Shown piece by piece: positions 17,455 through 26,413 of a stretch of 64,000 nucleotides of DNA. The notes beneath the pieces are model-generated. The model made no database searches and was not told the DNA's origin. It worked only from the letters and a program-made list of their open reading frames with translations. This stretch comes from Agrilutibacter niabensis (lineage in GTDB: Bacteria > Pseudomonadota > Gammaproteobacteria > Xanthomonadales > Xanthomonadaceae). The position numbers and the translations under genes were made by a program. Numbering within the stretch: the stretch's first letter is position 1; each line of letters opens with the position of its first letter. The DNA lies in the NCBI RefSeq assembly GCF_042657165.1, contig NZ_JBHSNJ010000012.1, positions 124,001 to 188,000 of the forward strand, in the 5' to 3' direction.

Positions 17455-17537
17455 GCCGTATCCATCGCCGACGGCACACACGCCACGGCTACTCAGGGGC
17501 GAACGCGAGAACGGAGGGGCTGAGGCCACGGCGTCGT

Positions 17538-17693
17538 CGCGATCCACCTGACATGGCGATGCTGTCGAACGCGCCGCAGCGCGCGGGATCTAGGAGTTCC
17601 GCTTGGGCACCGCGCCGCGATCCACCCGACGTGACGATGAAGCCGAACGCGCCGCAGCGCGCGGGGAGCTATGAGCGCTGCTTGGGCAGCCGG
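17538..17693. repeat. Two-copy 78-bp direct repeat overlapping the end of the RDD gene
   Basis: Two copies in register 78 bp apart (17538-17615 and 17616-17693) share CGCGATCCACC, a common block GCCGCAGCGCGCGGG, and a CTTGGGCA segment. The second copy includes the last codons and stop of the RDD gene; the first carries a diverged copy of the same ending, including a TAG. So the 3' end of the gene was duplicated, or a dispersed repeat supplies it. Confidence 0.7.
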
Positions 17694-18163
17694 ACCAGGC
17701 GGGTTCCGCTGGCGCGGTCGTGCCAAGTCAACTTGCCGCGATCGAACCACGCCCACCAGAACCCCAGTCCGCCCAGCAGCAGAGACAACGTGCCCACTGC
17801 GTAGCGGGTCCACAGCTTCGACCAGTTCGGCGGTGCGCCTTCGCTGGCGACCAACCGCAGCCGCCATGGCCGCATGCCCAGGGTCTCGCCGCCGCGGTGC
17901 CAGCTCACCGTCGCGTACAGGCCCGCCACGATCCAGCAGGCCAGCCACAACAACCAGGCCAGCAGGGAGAACGGACGGATGTTCTGGTGCGGGTCGTGAT
18001 GGCCGAGGAAGGTGTAGCCGAGGGTGAAAGCGAATGAAACCAGCATCCACAGGGCGAGCACCGGCCAGAAGTCGTAGAAGAGCGCGAGCAGGCGCCAGCC
18101 GACCAATGCGGCGGGCGTTGCCGATGGCGCTGGGGCGACGGGGGCGGTATCGGGCGAAGTCAT
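17669..18163 (-). CDS. RDD-family membrane protein
   Basis: The protein has 164 residues with a Pro/Ala-rich cytoplasmic N-terminus (1-20) and three or four membrane helices. The first helix carries WRLLALFYDFWPV, a weak form of the R-D-D pattern; a later loop reads SWHRGGETLGMRPWRLRLV, typical of the family (T-x-G-x-x-x-x-x-x-V). The role of RDD proteins is mostly unknown; some are linked to ion transport. ATG at 18163 is chosen because the upstream 12 residues run into the 24-base gap before the divergent xerD. Its 3' end lies within a duplicated repeat. Confidence 0.8.
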   Translation of the reverse strand: MTSPDTAPVAPAPSATPAALVGWRLLALFYDFWPVLALWMLVSFAFTLGYTFLGHHDPHQNIRPFSLLAWLLWLACWIVAGLYATVSWHRGGETLGMRPWRLRLVASEGAPPNWSKLWTRYAVGTLSLLLGGLGFWWAWFDRGKLTWHDRASGTRLVRLPKQRS

Positions 18164-18187
18164 CGCACCAGCATATAAGCTTGCGGC

Positions 18188-19141
18188 ATGAGTCCGCACA
18201 CGCCTGCCGAACGCCGTACGCAGGCGATGGCCCTGCCGCCATTGCCCGATGCCGACGCAATGGCGATCAACGCCTTCCTGGATGCGATCTGGGCCGAAAG
18301 CGGATTGTCGCGGCAGACGCTCGACAGCTATCGCCGCGACCTCGAGGGCATCGCGCGCTGGCGCGAAGGCGTGGGTGGCGGTTTGCCCGCAGCCGATCGA
18401 GTGGTGCTGTTCGACTACCTGGCATGGCGCAGTCGCAGCGGTTATTCGCCGCGCAGCAACGCGCGCCTGCTGTCCGCGCTACGTGCCTTTTTCGCCCATC
18501 GCGTGCGCGGCGGCGCGCGCACTGACGATCCCACCGCATTGCTCGATCCGCCGAAACTGCCGCGCTCGTTGCCCAAGGCGCTGGGGGAAAGCCAGGTCAA
18601 TGCCTTGCTGGATGCACCGGATACCACCTCGCCGTTGGGCCTGCGCGATCGCGCGATGCTCGAACTCATGTATGCCTGTGGCCTGCGCGTGAGCGAGCTG
18701 GTCAACCTTCCCGCCACAGCGGTCAACCTGCGCCAGGGCGTCCTGCGCGTGACCGGCAAGGGCAGCAAGGAGCGACTGGTGCCGCTGGGTGAAGAGGCAC
18801 AGCACTGGCTGGAGCGCTACCTGGCGGATGCGCGTCCGCACCTCGCAGGCAAGCGCGCACTGGCGGCGCTGTTCCTGAACTCCGGCGGCGAAGCGCCTAC
18901 GCGCCAGCAGTTCTGGCAGATGGTGAAGCGCTATGCGGGGGTCGCCGGCATCGATCCGGCCAAGATCAGCCCGCACGGCCTGCGCCACAGCTTCGCGACG
19001 CACCTGCTGAACCATGGCGCCGACCTGCGCGCGCTGCAGATGTTGCTTGGGCACAGCTCGCTGTCGACAACCCAGATCTACACCCTGGTGGCGCGCGAGC
19101 AACTGAAGAAGCTCCATGCAAAGCACCACCCCAGGGGGTGA
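18188..19141 (+). CDS. xerD: Site-specific tyrosine recombinase XerD
   Basis: This 317-residue recombinase acts with XerC at the dif site to resolve chromosome dimers under FtsK control. The N-terminal SAM-like core-binding domain spans about 22-110, then the catalytic domain. All key residues are visible: R167 (CGLRVSEL), K191 (GKGSKERLVPL), H263 and R266 (HGLRHSFATHL), H289 (LLGHSSLSTTQIYT) and nucleophile Y298. The C-terminal tail HAKHHPRG matches XerD. There is a 14-residue N-terminal extension before MALPPLP; either ATG could start. The stop codon is the first three bases of a 72-bp tandem repeat. dsbC follows, as I recall from other xanthomonads. Confidence 0.93.
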   Translation: MSPHTPAERRTQAMALPPLPDADAMAINAFLDAIWAESGLSRQTLDSYRRDLEGIARWREGVGGGLPAADRVVLFDYLAWRSRSGYSPRSNARLLSALRAFFAHRVRGGARTDDPTALLDPPKLPRSLPKALGESQVNALLDAPDTTSPLGLRDRAMLELMYACGLRVSELVNLPATAVNLRQGVLRVTGKGSKERLVPLGEEAQHWLERYLADARPHLAGKRALAALFLNSGGEAPTRQQFWQMVKRYAGVAGIDPAKISPHGLRHSFATHLLNHGADLRALQMLLGHSSLSTTQIYTLVAREQLKKLHAKHHPRG

Positions 19142-19420
19142 GCCCGGGTCGCTTACGCGGCACTGCCGCGTGACCTGGGCGAACGCCCGACGCGCTGCGT
19201 CGGGCCGGACTGAGCCCGGGTCGCTTACGCGGCACTGCCGCGTGACCTGGGCGAACGCCCGACGCGCTGCGTCGGGCCGGACTGAGCCCGGGTCGCTTAC
19301 GCGGCACTGCCGCGTGCCTGGGCGAACGCCCGACGCGCTGCGTCGAGCCGGACTGAGCCCGGGTCGCTTACGCGGCACTGCCGCGTGACCTGGGCGAACG
19401 CCCGACGCGCTGCGTCGGAC
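19139..19420. repeat. Array of four 72-bp direct repeats, each with two hairpins, after xerD
   Basis: Units start at 19139, 19211, 19283 and 19354. The first two are identical. The third lacks one base and has one substitution. The fourth is truncated at 67 bases. Each unit contains ACGCGGCA-C-TGCCGCGT and GCCCGACGC-GCT-GCGTCGGGC, both perfect inverted repeats. There is no spacer of unique sequence, so it is a tandem array rather than a CRISPR. Transcription from xerD would give a run of eight stable stems, which could act as a strong transcription or decay barrier. Confidence 0.9.
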
Positions 19421-19583
19421 TGACTCAACTCTGCTATGTGAACCGGACGTATCGCGTCTTTCGTGACCGGCGGCACCCGCCGCCGACACCTGCGGCACAT
19501 GCCGGCCATCGGGCCCATGCGACAATCAGGAACCTTCCCGCTTTCCGGCGTTCCAAAGCCGGTCCCCCACGCAAGGACCCTTG

Positions 19584-20462
19584 ATGAAGCGCATTTTCTT
19601 TGCCCTGCTGGGCGCGATCAGCCTCTCGGCCTGTGCCCAGGGGCCGCAATCCGGCGCAGCGGCGGGCAAGCCGCCGGGTGCGCAGGCCGCGACGGCCGGC
19701 AGCGCCGTTCCGACCGGTCGGGCGCCCGCGGTCACCGCCTCCACGCCGGACGCCCGCGCCATTGCGGCAGTCCACCAGCTCAATCCCCGCGTCAGCATCG
19801 ACAAGGTCGGCGCCGCGCCCATCCCCGGGTTCCGCGAAGCCATCGTCCAGGGCCAGGTCGTCTACGTCAGCGATGACGGCAAGTACCTGTTCCTGCCGGG
19901 TCCGCAGGGCGCGCTGTACGACGTGTCCGCGAAGAAGGACCTGAGCGAGCAGTCGCTCGCGTCGATGCGCAGGGACCTGCTCAAGCAGATCCCGGTCAGC
20001 GAACGCATCGTCTTCGCCCCGCCGAATCCGAAGTACACGGTGTCGATCTTCACCGACGTCGAGTGCGGCTACTGCCGCAAGTTCCACAGCGAAATCGCCG
20101 AGTACAACAAGCAGGGCATCGCCGTGCAGTACATGGCGTTCCCGCGCATGGGGCTGGGGAGCGCGGACCACAAGAAGATGATTTCGGTGTGGTGCTCGGC
20201 CGACCGCCGCAAGGCGCTGACGGATGCCAAGAACGAGCGGCCGATTCCGGCCAAGGACTGCAAGAACACCGTGTCGATGCAGTACGACATCGGCCAGCGC
20301 GCCGGCCTGACCGGCACGCCGATGATCATCAGCGAGGATGGCACCACGGTGGGCGGCTACCTGCCGCCCCAGCAGCTGCGCGAGGCCCTGGACCGCGCGG
20401 CGCAGGGGAGCGCGACCAGCGCCGCGGGCGCGACGGACCCGGTGGCGACCACGGGCGGCTGA
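19584..20462 (+). CDS. dsbC: Thiol:disulfide interchange protein DsbC, predicted lipoprotein
   Basis: This protein (292 residues) isomerises wrong disulfides in exported proteins. The N-terminus has a lipobox LSAC with Cys17, so it is probably membrane-anchored rather than free. An Ala/Gly/Pro-rich linker follows (18-57), then the dimerisation domain (58-130) and a thioredoxin fold with active site CGYC (161-164), a second cysteine pair (204, 226) and the cis-proline loop TGTP (243-246). The ATG at 19584 is preferred over the TTG just before it because AAGGA lies eight bases upstream. A terminator follows. The downstream T2SS cluster exports disulfide-bonded proteins, a plausible client set. 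Confidence 0.9.
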   Translation: MKRIFFALLGAISLSACAQGPQSGAAAGKPPGAQAATAGSAVPTGRAPAVTASTPDARAIAAVHQLNPRVSIDKVGAAPIPGFREAIVQGQVVYVSDDGKYLFLPGPQGALYDVSAKKDLSEQSLASMRRDLLKQIPVSERIVFAPPNPKYTVSIFTDVECGYCRKFHSEIAEYNKQGIAVQYMAFPRMGLGSADHKKMISVWCSADRRKALTDAKNERPIPAKDCKNTVSMQYDIGQRAGLTGTPMIISEDGTTVGGYLPPQQLREALDRAAQGSATSAAGATDPVATTGG

Positions 20463-20485
20463 TCGAGCCCTGCCGGAAATGGCGG

Positions 20486-20514
20486 AAAACGGAGGCCTCG
20501 GCCTCCGTTTTTCT
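20486..20514 (+). terminator. Intrinsic terminator after dsbC
   Basis: Arms of 11 bases (AAAACGGAGGC and complement) with a CTCG loop are followed by a T-run, 24 bases after the dsbC stop. Confidence 0.85.
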
Positions 20515-20531
20515 TTGGGGCCGGCCCCGCT

Positions 20532-20562
20532 TTGCCCCCGATTCCCGGCTCCCCGCTACAAT
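20532..20562 (+). promoter_or_regulatory. Candidate purL promoter
   Basis: A good -10 hexamer TACAAT (20557-20562) lies 30 bases before the purL ATG. The best -35 match is a weak TTGCCC (20532-20537) at 19-base spacing. Placement between the dsbC terminator and purL supports it. Confidence 0.4.
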
Positions 20563-20592
20563 AGCCGGCCCGTACCCCACGGTTCCCCGGAC

Positions 20593-23500
20593 ATGATGGT
20601 CCTCGAGGGCGCTTCCGCCCTGTCTTCGTTCCGCCGCGAACGCCTGCAAGCCCGCCTCCAAGCCGTCCATCCCGACCTGCGCCTGCTTGGCGCATGGTGG
20701 ACCTATTGGGTCGTTCCCGAAGCCGGCGCCGCCCCCGATCGCGAAACACTGGCGCGCATCCTCCAGGGGGGCTTCGAGGAAGCACCGCGTACCGCCGGGG
20801 CGGTTTCGCGCTATGTCACCCCGCGCCTGGGCACCTTGTCGCCATGGGCCAGCAAGGCGACCGAGCTGCTGCAGGGCGCCGGGCAGCCGGTCAAGCGCGT
20901 CGAACGTGGCCTGCGTTACGACATCGCGGGCTGGCCCGCCAATGCACCGACCCAGGGGGCGCTGGCAAAGCTGCTGCACGACCCGATGACCCAGTCGCTG
21001 CTGGAAGCACGCGACGATGCCGCCGCGTTGTTCGCCACGCCCGCGCGCGGCGAACTCGAACGCGTCGCGCTGGCGGAACTCGAAGCCGCCAATGCCCGCC
21101 TCGGGCTCGCGCTCGCCGACGACGAGATCGCCTACCTGCGCGAACGCTACGCCGCACTGGACCGCAATCCGTCCGACGTCGAACTGATGATGTTCGCGCA
21201 GGCGAACTCGGAGCACTGCCGCCACAAGATCTTCAACGCATCCTGGACCATCGACGGCCGCGACATGCTGGATAAGGGCCGGCCGCTGTCGCTGTTCAAG
21301 ATGATCAAGAACACCCACGCCACCACGCCGCAATACACGCTGTCTGCGTACAGCGACAACGCCGCGGTGGTCGAGGGCTATGCGGCGCGCCGCTTCCGCC
21401 CGGACCCGGCGACGCAGGCCTATGCGAGCGAAGCCGAACAGCCCTCGGCGTTCTGCATCAAGGTCGAGACCCACAACCATCCGACCGCGATCGCGCCGTT
21501 CCCGGGCGCGAGCACCGGCAACGGCGGCGAGATCCGCGACGAAGGCGCCACCGGCCGCGGCGGTCGTCCCAAGGCCGGCCTGAGCGGCTTCTCGGTCTCG
21601 CACCTGCGCATCCCGACGCTGCCGCAGCCGTGGGAAGCGACGCGTTCGTTGAACCCGCGCATGGCGCCGGCGCTCGAGATCATGCTCGACGGCCCGCTCG
21701 GCGGTGCCGCCTTCAACAACGAATTCGGCCGGCCGAACCTGACCGGCTACTTCCGCAGCTTCGAACTCAGCGAAGGCACCCACACGCGCGCGTACGACAA
21801 GCCGATCATGCTGGCCGGCGGCCTCGGTGCGATGGACCGCATCCAGGTACAGAAGCACTCCCTGCGTCCGGGCGATGCGGTGATCGTGCTCGGTGGCCCG
21901 GCGATGCTGATCGGCCTGGGCGGCGGCGCCGCCAGTTCGGTGGCGTCGGGCGAGAGCGCGGAGGAACTCGATTTCGCCAGCGTGCAGCGCGACAACCCGG
22001 AGATGGAACGCCGCTGCCAGGAAGTGCTGGACCGCTGCGTCGCGATGGGCGAGGACAATCCGATCGTCAGCGCGCACGACGTCGGCGCCGGCGGCCTGTC
22101 GAACGCGATTCCCGAATTGCTGCACGACTCCAGCGTCGGCGGTGTCATCGACCTGGCGAAGGTGCCGGCCGACGATCCCTCGCTGTCGCCGATGCAGCTG
22201 TGGTGCAACGAATCGCAGGAGCGTTACGTGCTCGGCCTGCCCGCGGAGCGCATCGGCGAATTCGCGGCGTTGTGCGAGCGCGAGCGTTGTCCGTTCGCCG
22301 TGGTGGGTTACGCCACCGCGGAAGAACAGCTGGTGGTCGGTTACGGCGCGACGGTCGACAACGCGCGCGACGCGGGCCGCGACTGGCCCATCGACCTGCC
22401 CATGGACCTGCTCTTCGGCAAGCCGCCGAAGATGCATCGCGACACCCGCCAGCCGCCGGCCGCACCGTGGCCCGCGCTCGACTGGCAGGGCATCAGCCTG
22501 CGCGATGCCGCGTTGCGCGTGCTCGCGCATCCGACCGTCGCCGCCAAGCAGTTCCTCATCACGATCGGTGATCGCACCGTCGGCGGCCTGACTGCGCGCG
22601 ACCAGCTGGTCGGACCGTGGCAGATGCCGGTGGCCGATTGCGCGATCACGCTATCGGGCTTCGATAACCACGTGGGTGAGGTGATGGCGATCGGCGAGCG
22701 CACGCCGCTCGCGTTGCTCGACGCCGCCGCCGCCGCGCGCATGGCCGTGGGCGAAGCGATCACCAACCTCGCGGCGGCGCCGGTGGAATCGCTGGACCGG
22801 ATCAAGCTGTCGGCGAACTGGATGGCCGCGGCCGGCCACCCCGGCGAGGACGCGTTGCTGTTCGATGCAGTCAAGGCAGTGGGCATGGAACTGTGCCCGC
22901 AGCTCGACCTGAGCATCCCGGTCGGCAAGGACTCGCTGTCGATGCAGGCGCAATGGCATAACGATGGCGAGGCGCACAAGTCGGTGTCCCCGGTGTCGCT
23001 GATCGTCAGCGCCTTCGCCCCGGTCACCGACGTGCGCGAGCAGCTCACGCCGTTGCTATCGCGCGGGGACGAGTCCGAGCTGTGGCTGATCGGCCTGGGC
23101 GGCGGCAAGCAGCGCATGGGCGGTTCGATCCTGGCGCAGTGCTTCCCCGAAGCCGGCGCAGCCACTACTGACAAAGGCGACCTGCCAGCCTTCGCCGGAC
23201 GCTCGCACGACCGCGACGATCCCGCAGTGCCGGATCTCGACGATCCGCAGCGCCTGCGCGCCTTCTTCGAACTCATCGGCGACGCACGCACGCACGGCCT
23301 CCTGCGCGCCTACCACGACCGTAGCGACGGCGGCGCGCTTGCCGCGTTGTGCGAGATGGCCTTCGCTTCGCACGTCGGCCTCGACATCGATCTCGACGGC
23401 TGGGGCGACGACCGCGGCAGCGATCCGCTGCGCACGCTGTTCAACGAGGAACTCGGTGCGGTGGTGCAGATCGCCGCCGAGGATCGCGCCGAATTCGCCG

Positions 23501-24555
23501 ACCTCATCGCCCGCCACGGCCTGATCGATTGCGCCCAGCGCATCGCCCGGCCGACCACCGCGCCGGTGATCCGCGTGCGCCAGGACGGCGCGACGCTGGC
23601 CGAATGGCGCTGGGAGGAGCTCTTCGACGCCTGGTGGTCGGTCACGCACGCGATGCAGAAACTGCGCGACAACCCCGAATCCGCCGACCAGGAACGCGCC
23701 GCCGCGCGCGACTTCAACGCGCCCGGCTTGAAGCCGAAGCTGACGTTCGATGCCAACGAGGACATCGCCGCGCCGTATCTCAACGTGGGCGCGCGGCCGA
23801 AGGTCGCGATCCTTCGCGAGCAGGGCGTGAACAGCCAGGTCGAAACCGCCTATGCGTTCGACCGCGCCGGCTTCCAGGCGTACGACGTGCACATGAGTGA
23901 CCTGATCAACGGCCGCTTCAGCCTCGCCGACTTCACGGGTTTCGTCGCCTGCGGCGGCTTCAGCTACGGCGACGTGCTGGGTGCCGGCCGCGGCTGGGCG
24001 ACATCGGTGCTCGAACGTTCCGCGCTGCGCGAGGCGTTCACCGCCTTCTTCAACCGCGACGACACCTTCGCCCTGGGCGTGTGCAACGGCTGCCAGATGT
24101 TGTCGCAGCTCAAGGACCTGATCCCGGGTGCGGAACACTTCCCGCAGTTCCTGCGCAACGCCAGCGAGCAGTACGAAGGCCGCGTCGCGCTGCTGGAAGT
24201 GGCGCCGTCCCCGTCGCTGTTCCTGCAGGGCATGCAGGGTTCGCGCATTCCGGTGGCGGTGGCGCACGGCGAGGGCCGCGCGTCGTTCGAGGCGACCGGG
24301 GACATCGGTCGCGTGGCCGTGGCGCTGAGCTACATCAATGGCGACGGCGGCCTTGCAACCGGCTATCCGGCCAATCCCAATGGCTCGGCCAATGCCATCG
24401 CCGGCCTGTGCAGCGACGACGGCCGCGTCACCATCCTGATGCCGCATCCCGAACGCACCCTGCGCGCCGCCAACTTCAGCTGGGCACCGCGCGACTGGAA
24501 GGACGATTCGCCGTGGCAGCGCATGTTCCGCAATGCACGGGTGTGGGTGGGCTGA
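20593..24555 (+). CDS. purL: Phosphoribosylformylglycinamidine synthase (large, single-chain)
   Basis: This 1320-residue enzyme performs the fourth step of purine synthesis, converting FGAR to FGAM with glutamine and ATP. It has the fused organisation of gammaproteobacteria: an N-terminal PurS-like part, a linker, two AIR-synthase-like halves (with QANSEHCRHKIFNA and HNHPTAIAPFPGA), and a C-terminal class I glutamine amidotransferase. The nucleophile is C1164 in GVCNGCQM, with the His of MPHPERTLR near the end. There are tandem ATGs at 20593 and 20596; I used the first. It stands alone between a terminator and the xps genes. Confidence 0.97.
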   Translation: MMVLEGASALSSFRRERLQARLQAVHPDLRLLGAWWTYWVVPEAGAAPDRETLARILQGGFEEAPRTAGAVSRYVTPRLGTLSPWASKATELLQGAGQPVKRVERGLRYDIAGWPANAPTQGALAKLLHDPMTQSLLEARDDAAALFATPARGELERVALAELEAANARLGLALADDEIAYLRERYAALDRNPSDVELMMFAQANSEHCRHKIFNASWTIDGRDMLDKGRPLSLFKMIKNTHATTPQYTLSAYSDNAAVVEGYAARRFRPDPATQAYASEAEQPSAFCIKVETHNHPTAIAPFPGASTGNGGEIRDEGATGRGGRPKAGLSGFSVSHLRIPTLPQPWEATRSLNPRMAPALEIMLDGPLGGAAFNNEFGRPNLTGYFRSFELSEGTHTRAYDKPIMLAGGLGAMDRIQVQKHSLRPGDAVIVLGGPAMLIGLGGGAASSVASGESAEELDFASVQRDNPEMERRCQEVLDRCVAMGEDNPIVSAHDVGAGGLSNAIPELLHDSSVGGVIDLAKVPADDPSLSPMQLWCNESQERYVLGLPAERIGEFAALCERERCPFAVVGYATAEEQLVVGYGATVDNARDAGRDWPIDLPMDLLFGKPPKMHRDTRQPPAAPWPALDWQGISLRDAALRVLAHPTVAAKQFLITIGDRTVGGLTARDQLVGPWQMPVADCAITLSGFDNHVGEVMAIGERTPLALLDAAAAARMAVGEAITNLAAAPVESLDRIKLSANWMAAAGHPGEDALLFDAVKAVGMELCPQLDLSIPVGKDSLSMQAQWHNDGEAHKSVSPVSLIVSAFAPVTDVREQLTPLLSRGDESELWLIGLGGGKQRMGGSILAQCFPEAGAATTDKGDLPAFAGRSHDRDDPAVPDLDDPQRLRAFFELIGDARTHGLLRAYHDRSDGGALAALCEMAFASHVGLDIDLDGWGDDRGSDPLRTLFNEELGAVVQIAAEDRAEFADLIARHGLIDCAQRIARPTTAPVIRVRQDGATLAEWRWEELFDAWWSVTHAMQKLRDNPESADQERAAARDFNAPGLKPKLTFDANEDIAAPYLNVGARPKVAILREQGVNSQVETAYAFDRAGFQAYDVHMSDLINGRFSLADFTGFVACGGFSYGDVLGAGRGWATSVLERSALREAFTAFFNRDDTFALGVCNGCQMLSQLKDLIPGAEHFPQFLRNASEQYEGRVALLEVAPSPSLFLQGMQGSRIPVAVAHGEGRASFEATGDIGRVAVALSYINGDGGLATGYPANPNGSANAIAGLCSDDGRVTILMPHPERTLRAANFSWAPRDWKDDSPWQRMFRNARVWVG

Positions 24556-24648
24556 ACCGCCGCCGATCCGCGGGGGTTGTGGCGCGAGCAGGTGATGGTG
24601 CTGCCGGGCGGCCGCTGATCGGCCGCTCCGGCGTGACCTGCTAAAGTC

Positions 24649-26409
24649 ATGGCCTTGTCGCGGAGGGGGCCGGTTCCGGCCCGGAACAGCGTGAACGCAG
24701 TTGCCAACGACACCACCATCGACCCGGGCATCGACGAGCGCATCGTCGCCGCGTTGCTGGAAAAAGGCCGCCTTAAGGACGCCGACATGGTGCGCGCGCG
24801 CCGCCTGCAGGAGGAGGCCGGCGGCAGCCTGCTGTCGCTGGTGGCGCGGCTCGGGCTGGTGTCCGAGCGCGACCACGCGGAAACCGTTGCCGCCGTGCTC
24901 GATCTCCCGCTGGTCAGCGCGAAAGACGCGCCCGAGCTGCCGCCGGAAGGCGTGACGCTCACCAGCAAGTTCATGAAGCAGTTCCACGTCTGCCCGGTGG
25001 CCGAAACCGAACGCAGCGTGGACGTGCTGATGGCCGACCCGCAGGACGCCTACCTGCTCGACGCGGTGCGCCTGGCGACCGGGCGCGAGGTGCGGCCGCT
25101 GGTGGCGTTGCGCTCCGAGATCGACGACCTGGTCGAACGCTGGCACGGCCAGGGCCGCAGCGCGATGGGCGCGATCGTCGAGACCGCGGAAGGCGAGGGC
25201 GCGGGCGACCTCGAGGACGTCGAGCACCTGCGCGACCTGGCGTCGGAAGCGCCGGTCATCCGCCTGGTCAACCTGGTCATCCAGCGTGCGGTGGAACTGC
25301 GCGCTTCGGACATCCACATCGAGCCGTTCGAGAACCGCCTGAAGGTGCGCTACCGCATCGACGGCGTGCTCGAGGAAGGCGAATCGCCGCCGGCCAACCT
25401 CACCGCGGCGGTGATCTCGCGCGTCAAGATCATGGCCAAGCTCAACATCGCCGAGCGCCGCCTGCCGCAGGATGGCCGCATCATGCTGCGCGTGCAGGGC
25501 AAGGAGCTCGACCTGCGCGTGTCGACGATGCCGACCTCGCACGGCGAGTCGGTGGTGATGCGCCTGCTCGATCGCGAGACCGTCGTCTTCGATTTCAAGA
25601 AGCTCGGTTTCACCGACAACTTCCTGCCTCAGTTCCAGCACGTGCTGGAACAGCCGCACGGCATCCTGCTGGTCACCGGCCCGACCGGTTCGGGCAAGAC
25701 CACGACGCTGTACACGGCGCTGAGCAAGCTCAATACGCCCGACGTCAAGATCATCACCGTCGAGGATCCGGTCGAATACCAGATCGAAGGCATCAACCAG
25801 ATCCAGGCCAAGCCGCAGATCGGGCTCGACTTCGCGCACGCGTTGCGCTCGATCGTGCGCCAGGACCCCGACATCATCATGATCGGCGAAATGCGCGACC
25901 TGGAGACCGCGCGCATCGCGATCCAGTCCGCGCTCACCGGCCACCTGGTGTTGTCGACGCTGCACACCAACAACGCCGCCGGCGGCATCACCCGCCTGCT
26001 CGACATGGGGGTCGAGGATTACCTGCTGACCTCGACCATCAACGGCATCCTCGCGCAGCGCCTGGTGCGACGCCTGGAGCTGACGCACGCGGAACGCTAT
26101 CCGGCCTCGCCGGAGGAAATCGAAAAGTTCAGCCTGCGAAGGTACCAGCCTCAGGGCGACATCTACCTGTATCGTCCGCGCGGTTCCGTGCTGGCGCCGA
26201 CCGGTTACCTGGGTCGCACCACGATCATGGAATTCCTCGTCATGAACGACGAGCTGCGCCGCGCCGTCATGCGCCATGCGGGCATGGGCGAAATCGAGCA
26301 GCTCGCGCGCCAGTCCGGGATGCGCACCATGTACGAGGACGGCATCGCCAAGGCATTGGCCGGCGAGACCACGATCGAGGAAGTGCTGCGCGTCACCGAG
26401 GACGCCTGA
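24649..26409 (+). CDS. xpsE: Type II secretion ATPase GspE (XpsE)
   Basis: This 586-residue cytoplasmic hexameric ATPase powers the secretion pseudopilus. An N1E domain (about 25-165) contacts XpsL. Then come the RASDIHIEPFENRLKVRYRIDG segment, Walker A GPTGSGKT (344-351), an Asp box near VEDPVEYQIEG, Walker B IIMIGEMRD and the His box LSTLHTN. Oddly, the CxxC...CxxC zinc motif of GspE is missing: ELTH and a Pro/Gly-rich segment stand where the cysteines should be (about 471-525), and the whole protein has one cysteine (C115). GTG at 24691 is an alternative start. It is first in the xpsE-D operon. Confidence 0.94.
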   Translation: MALSRRGPVPARNSVNAVANDTTIDPGIDERIVAALLEKGRLKDADMVRARRLQEEAGGSLLSLVARLGLVSERDHAETVAAVLDLPLVSAKDAPELPPEGVTLTSKFMKQFHVCPVAETERSVDVLMADPQDAYLLDAVRLATGREVRPLVALRSEIDDLVERWHGQGRSAMGAIVETAEGEGAGDLEDVEHLRDLASEAPVIRLVNLVIQRAVELRASDIHIEPFENRLKVRYRIDGVLEEGESPPANLTAAVISRVKIMAKLNIAERRLPQDGRIMLRVQGKELDLRVSTMPTSHGESVVMRLLDRETVVFDFKKLGFTDNFLPQFQHVLEQPHGILLVTGPTGSGKTTTLYTALSKLNTPDVKIITVEDPVEYQIEGINQIQAKPQIGLDFAHALRSIVRQDPDIIMIGEMRDLETARIAIQSALTGHLVLSTLHTNNAAGGITRLLDMGVEDYLLTSTINGILAQRLVRRLELTHAERYPASPEEIEKFSLRRYQPQGDIYLYRPRGSVLAPTGYLGRTTIMEFLVMNDELRRAVMRHAGMGEIEQLARQSGMRTMYEDGIAKALAGETTIEEVLRVTEDA

Positions 26410-26413
26410 GCGG

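Noticed and set aside
17454..17547. Longer N-terminus for the SLOG-SLATT protein from GTG 17547
   Set aside because: The added 31 residues are Arg/Ser-rich, lie over the duplicated repeat and precede the fold; kept only as an alternative start.
19139..19420. Possible CRISPR array after xerD
   Set aside because: The units are directly adjacent, 72 bp long and include no unique spacers; cas genes are absent. It is a tandem hairpin repeat.
18479..19525. Long minus-strand frame through the 72-bp repeats, giving a repeated Arg/Ala-rich peptide
   Set aside because: The repeats are multiples of three long by chance; the peptide is the translation of hairpin DNA, opposite xerD.
24556..24648. Promoter for the xps operon between purL and xpsE
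   Set aside because: No -35/-10 pair with acceptable spacing was found; a promoter may exist but cannot be supported.
23056..26277. Very long open frame on the minus strand opposite purL and xpsE
   Set aside because: Rich in Ala, Arg, His and Gln with no family features, and exactly opposite two well-recognised genes. It is an artefact of high-GC codon use.
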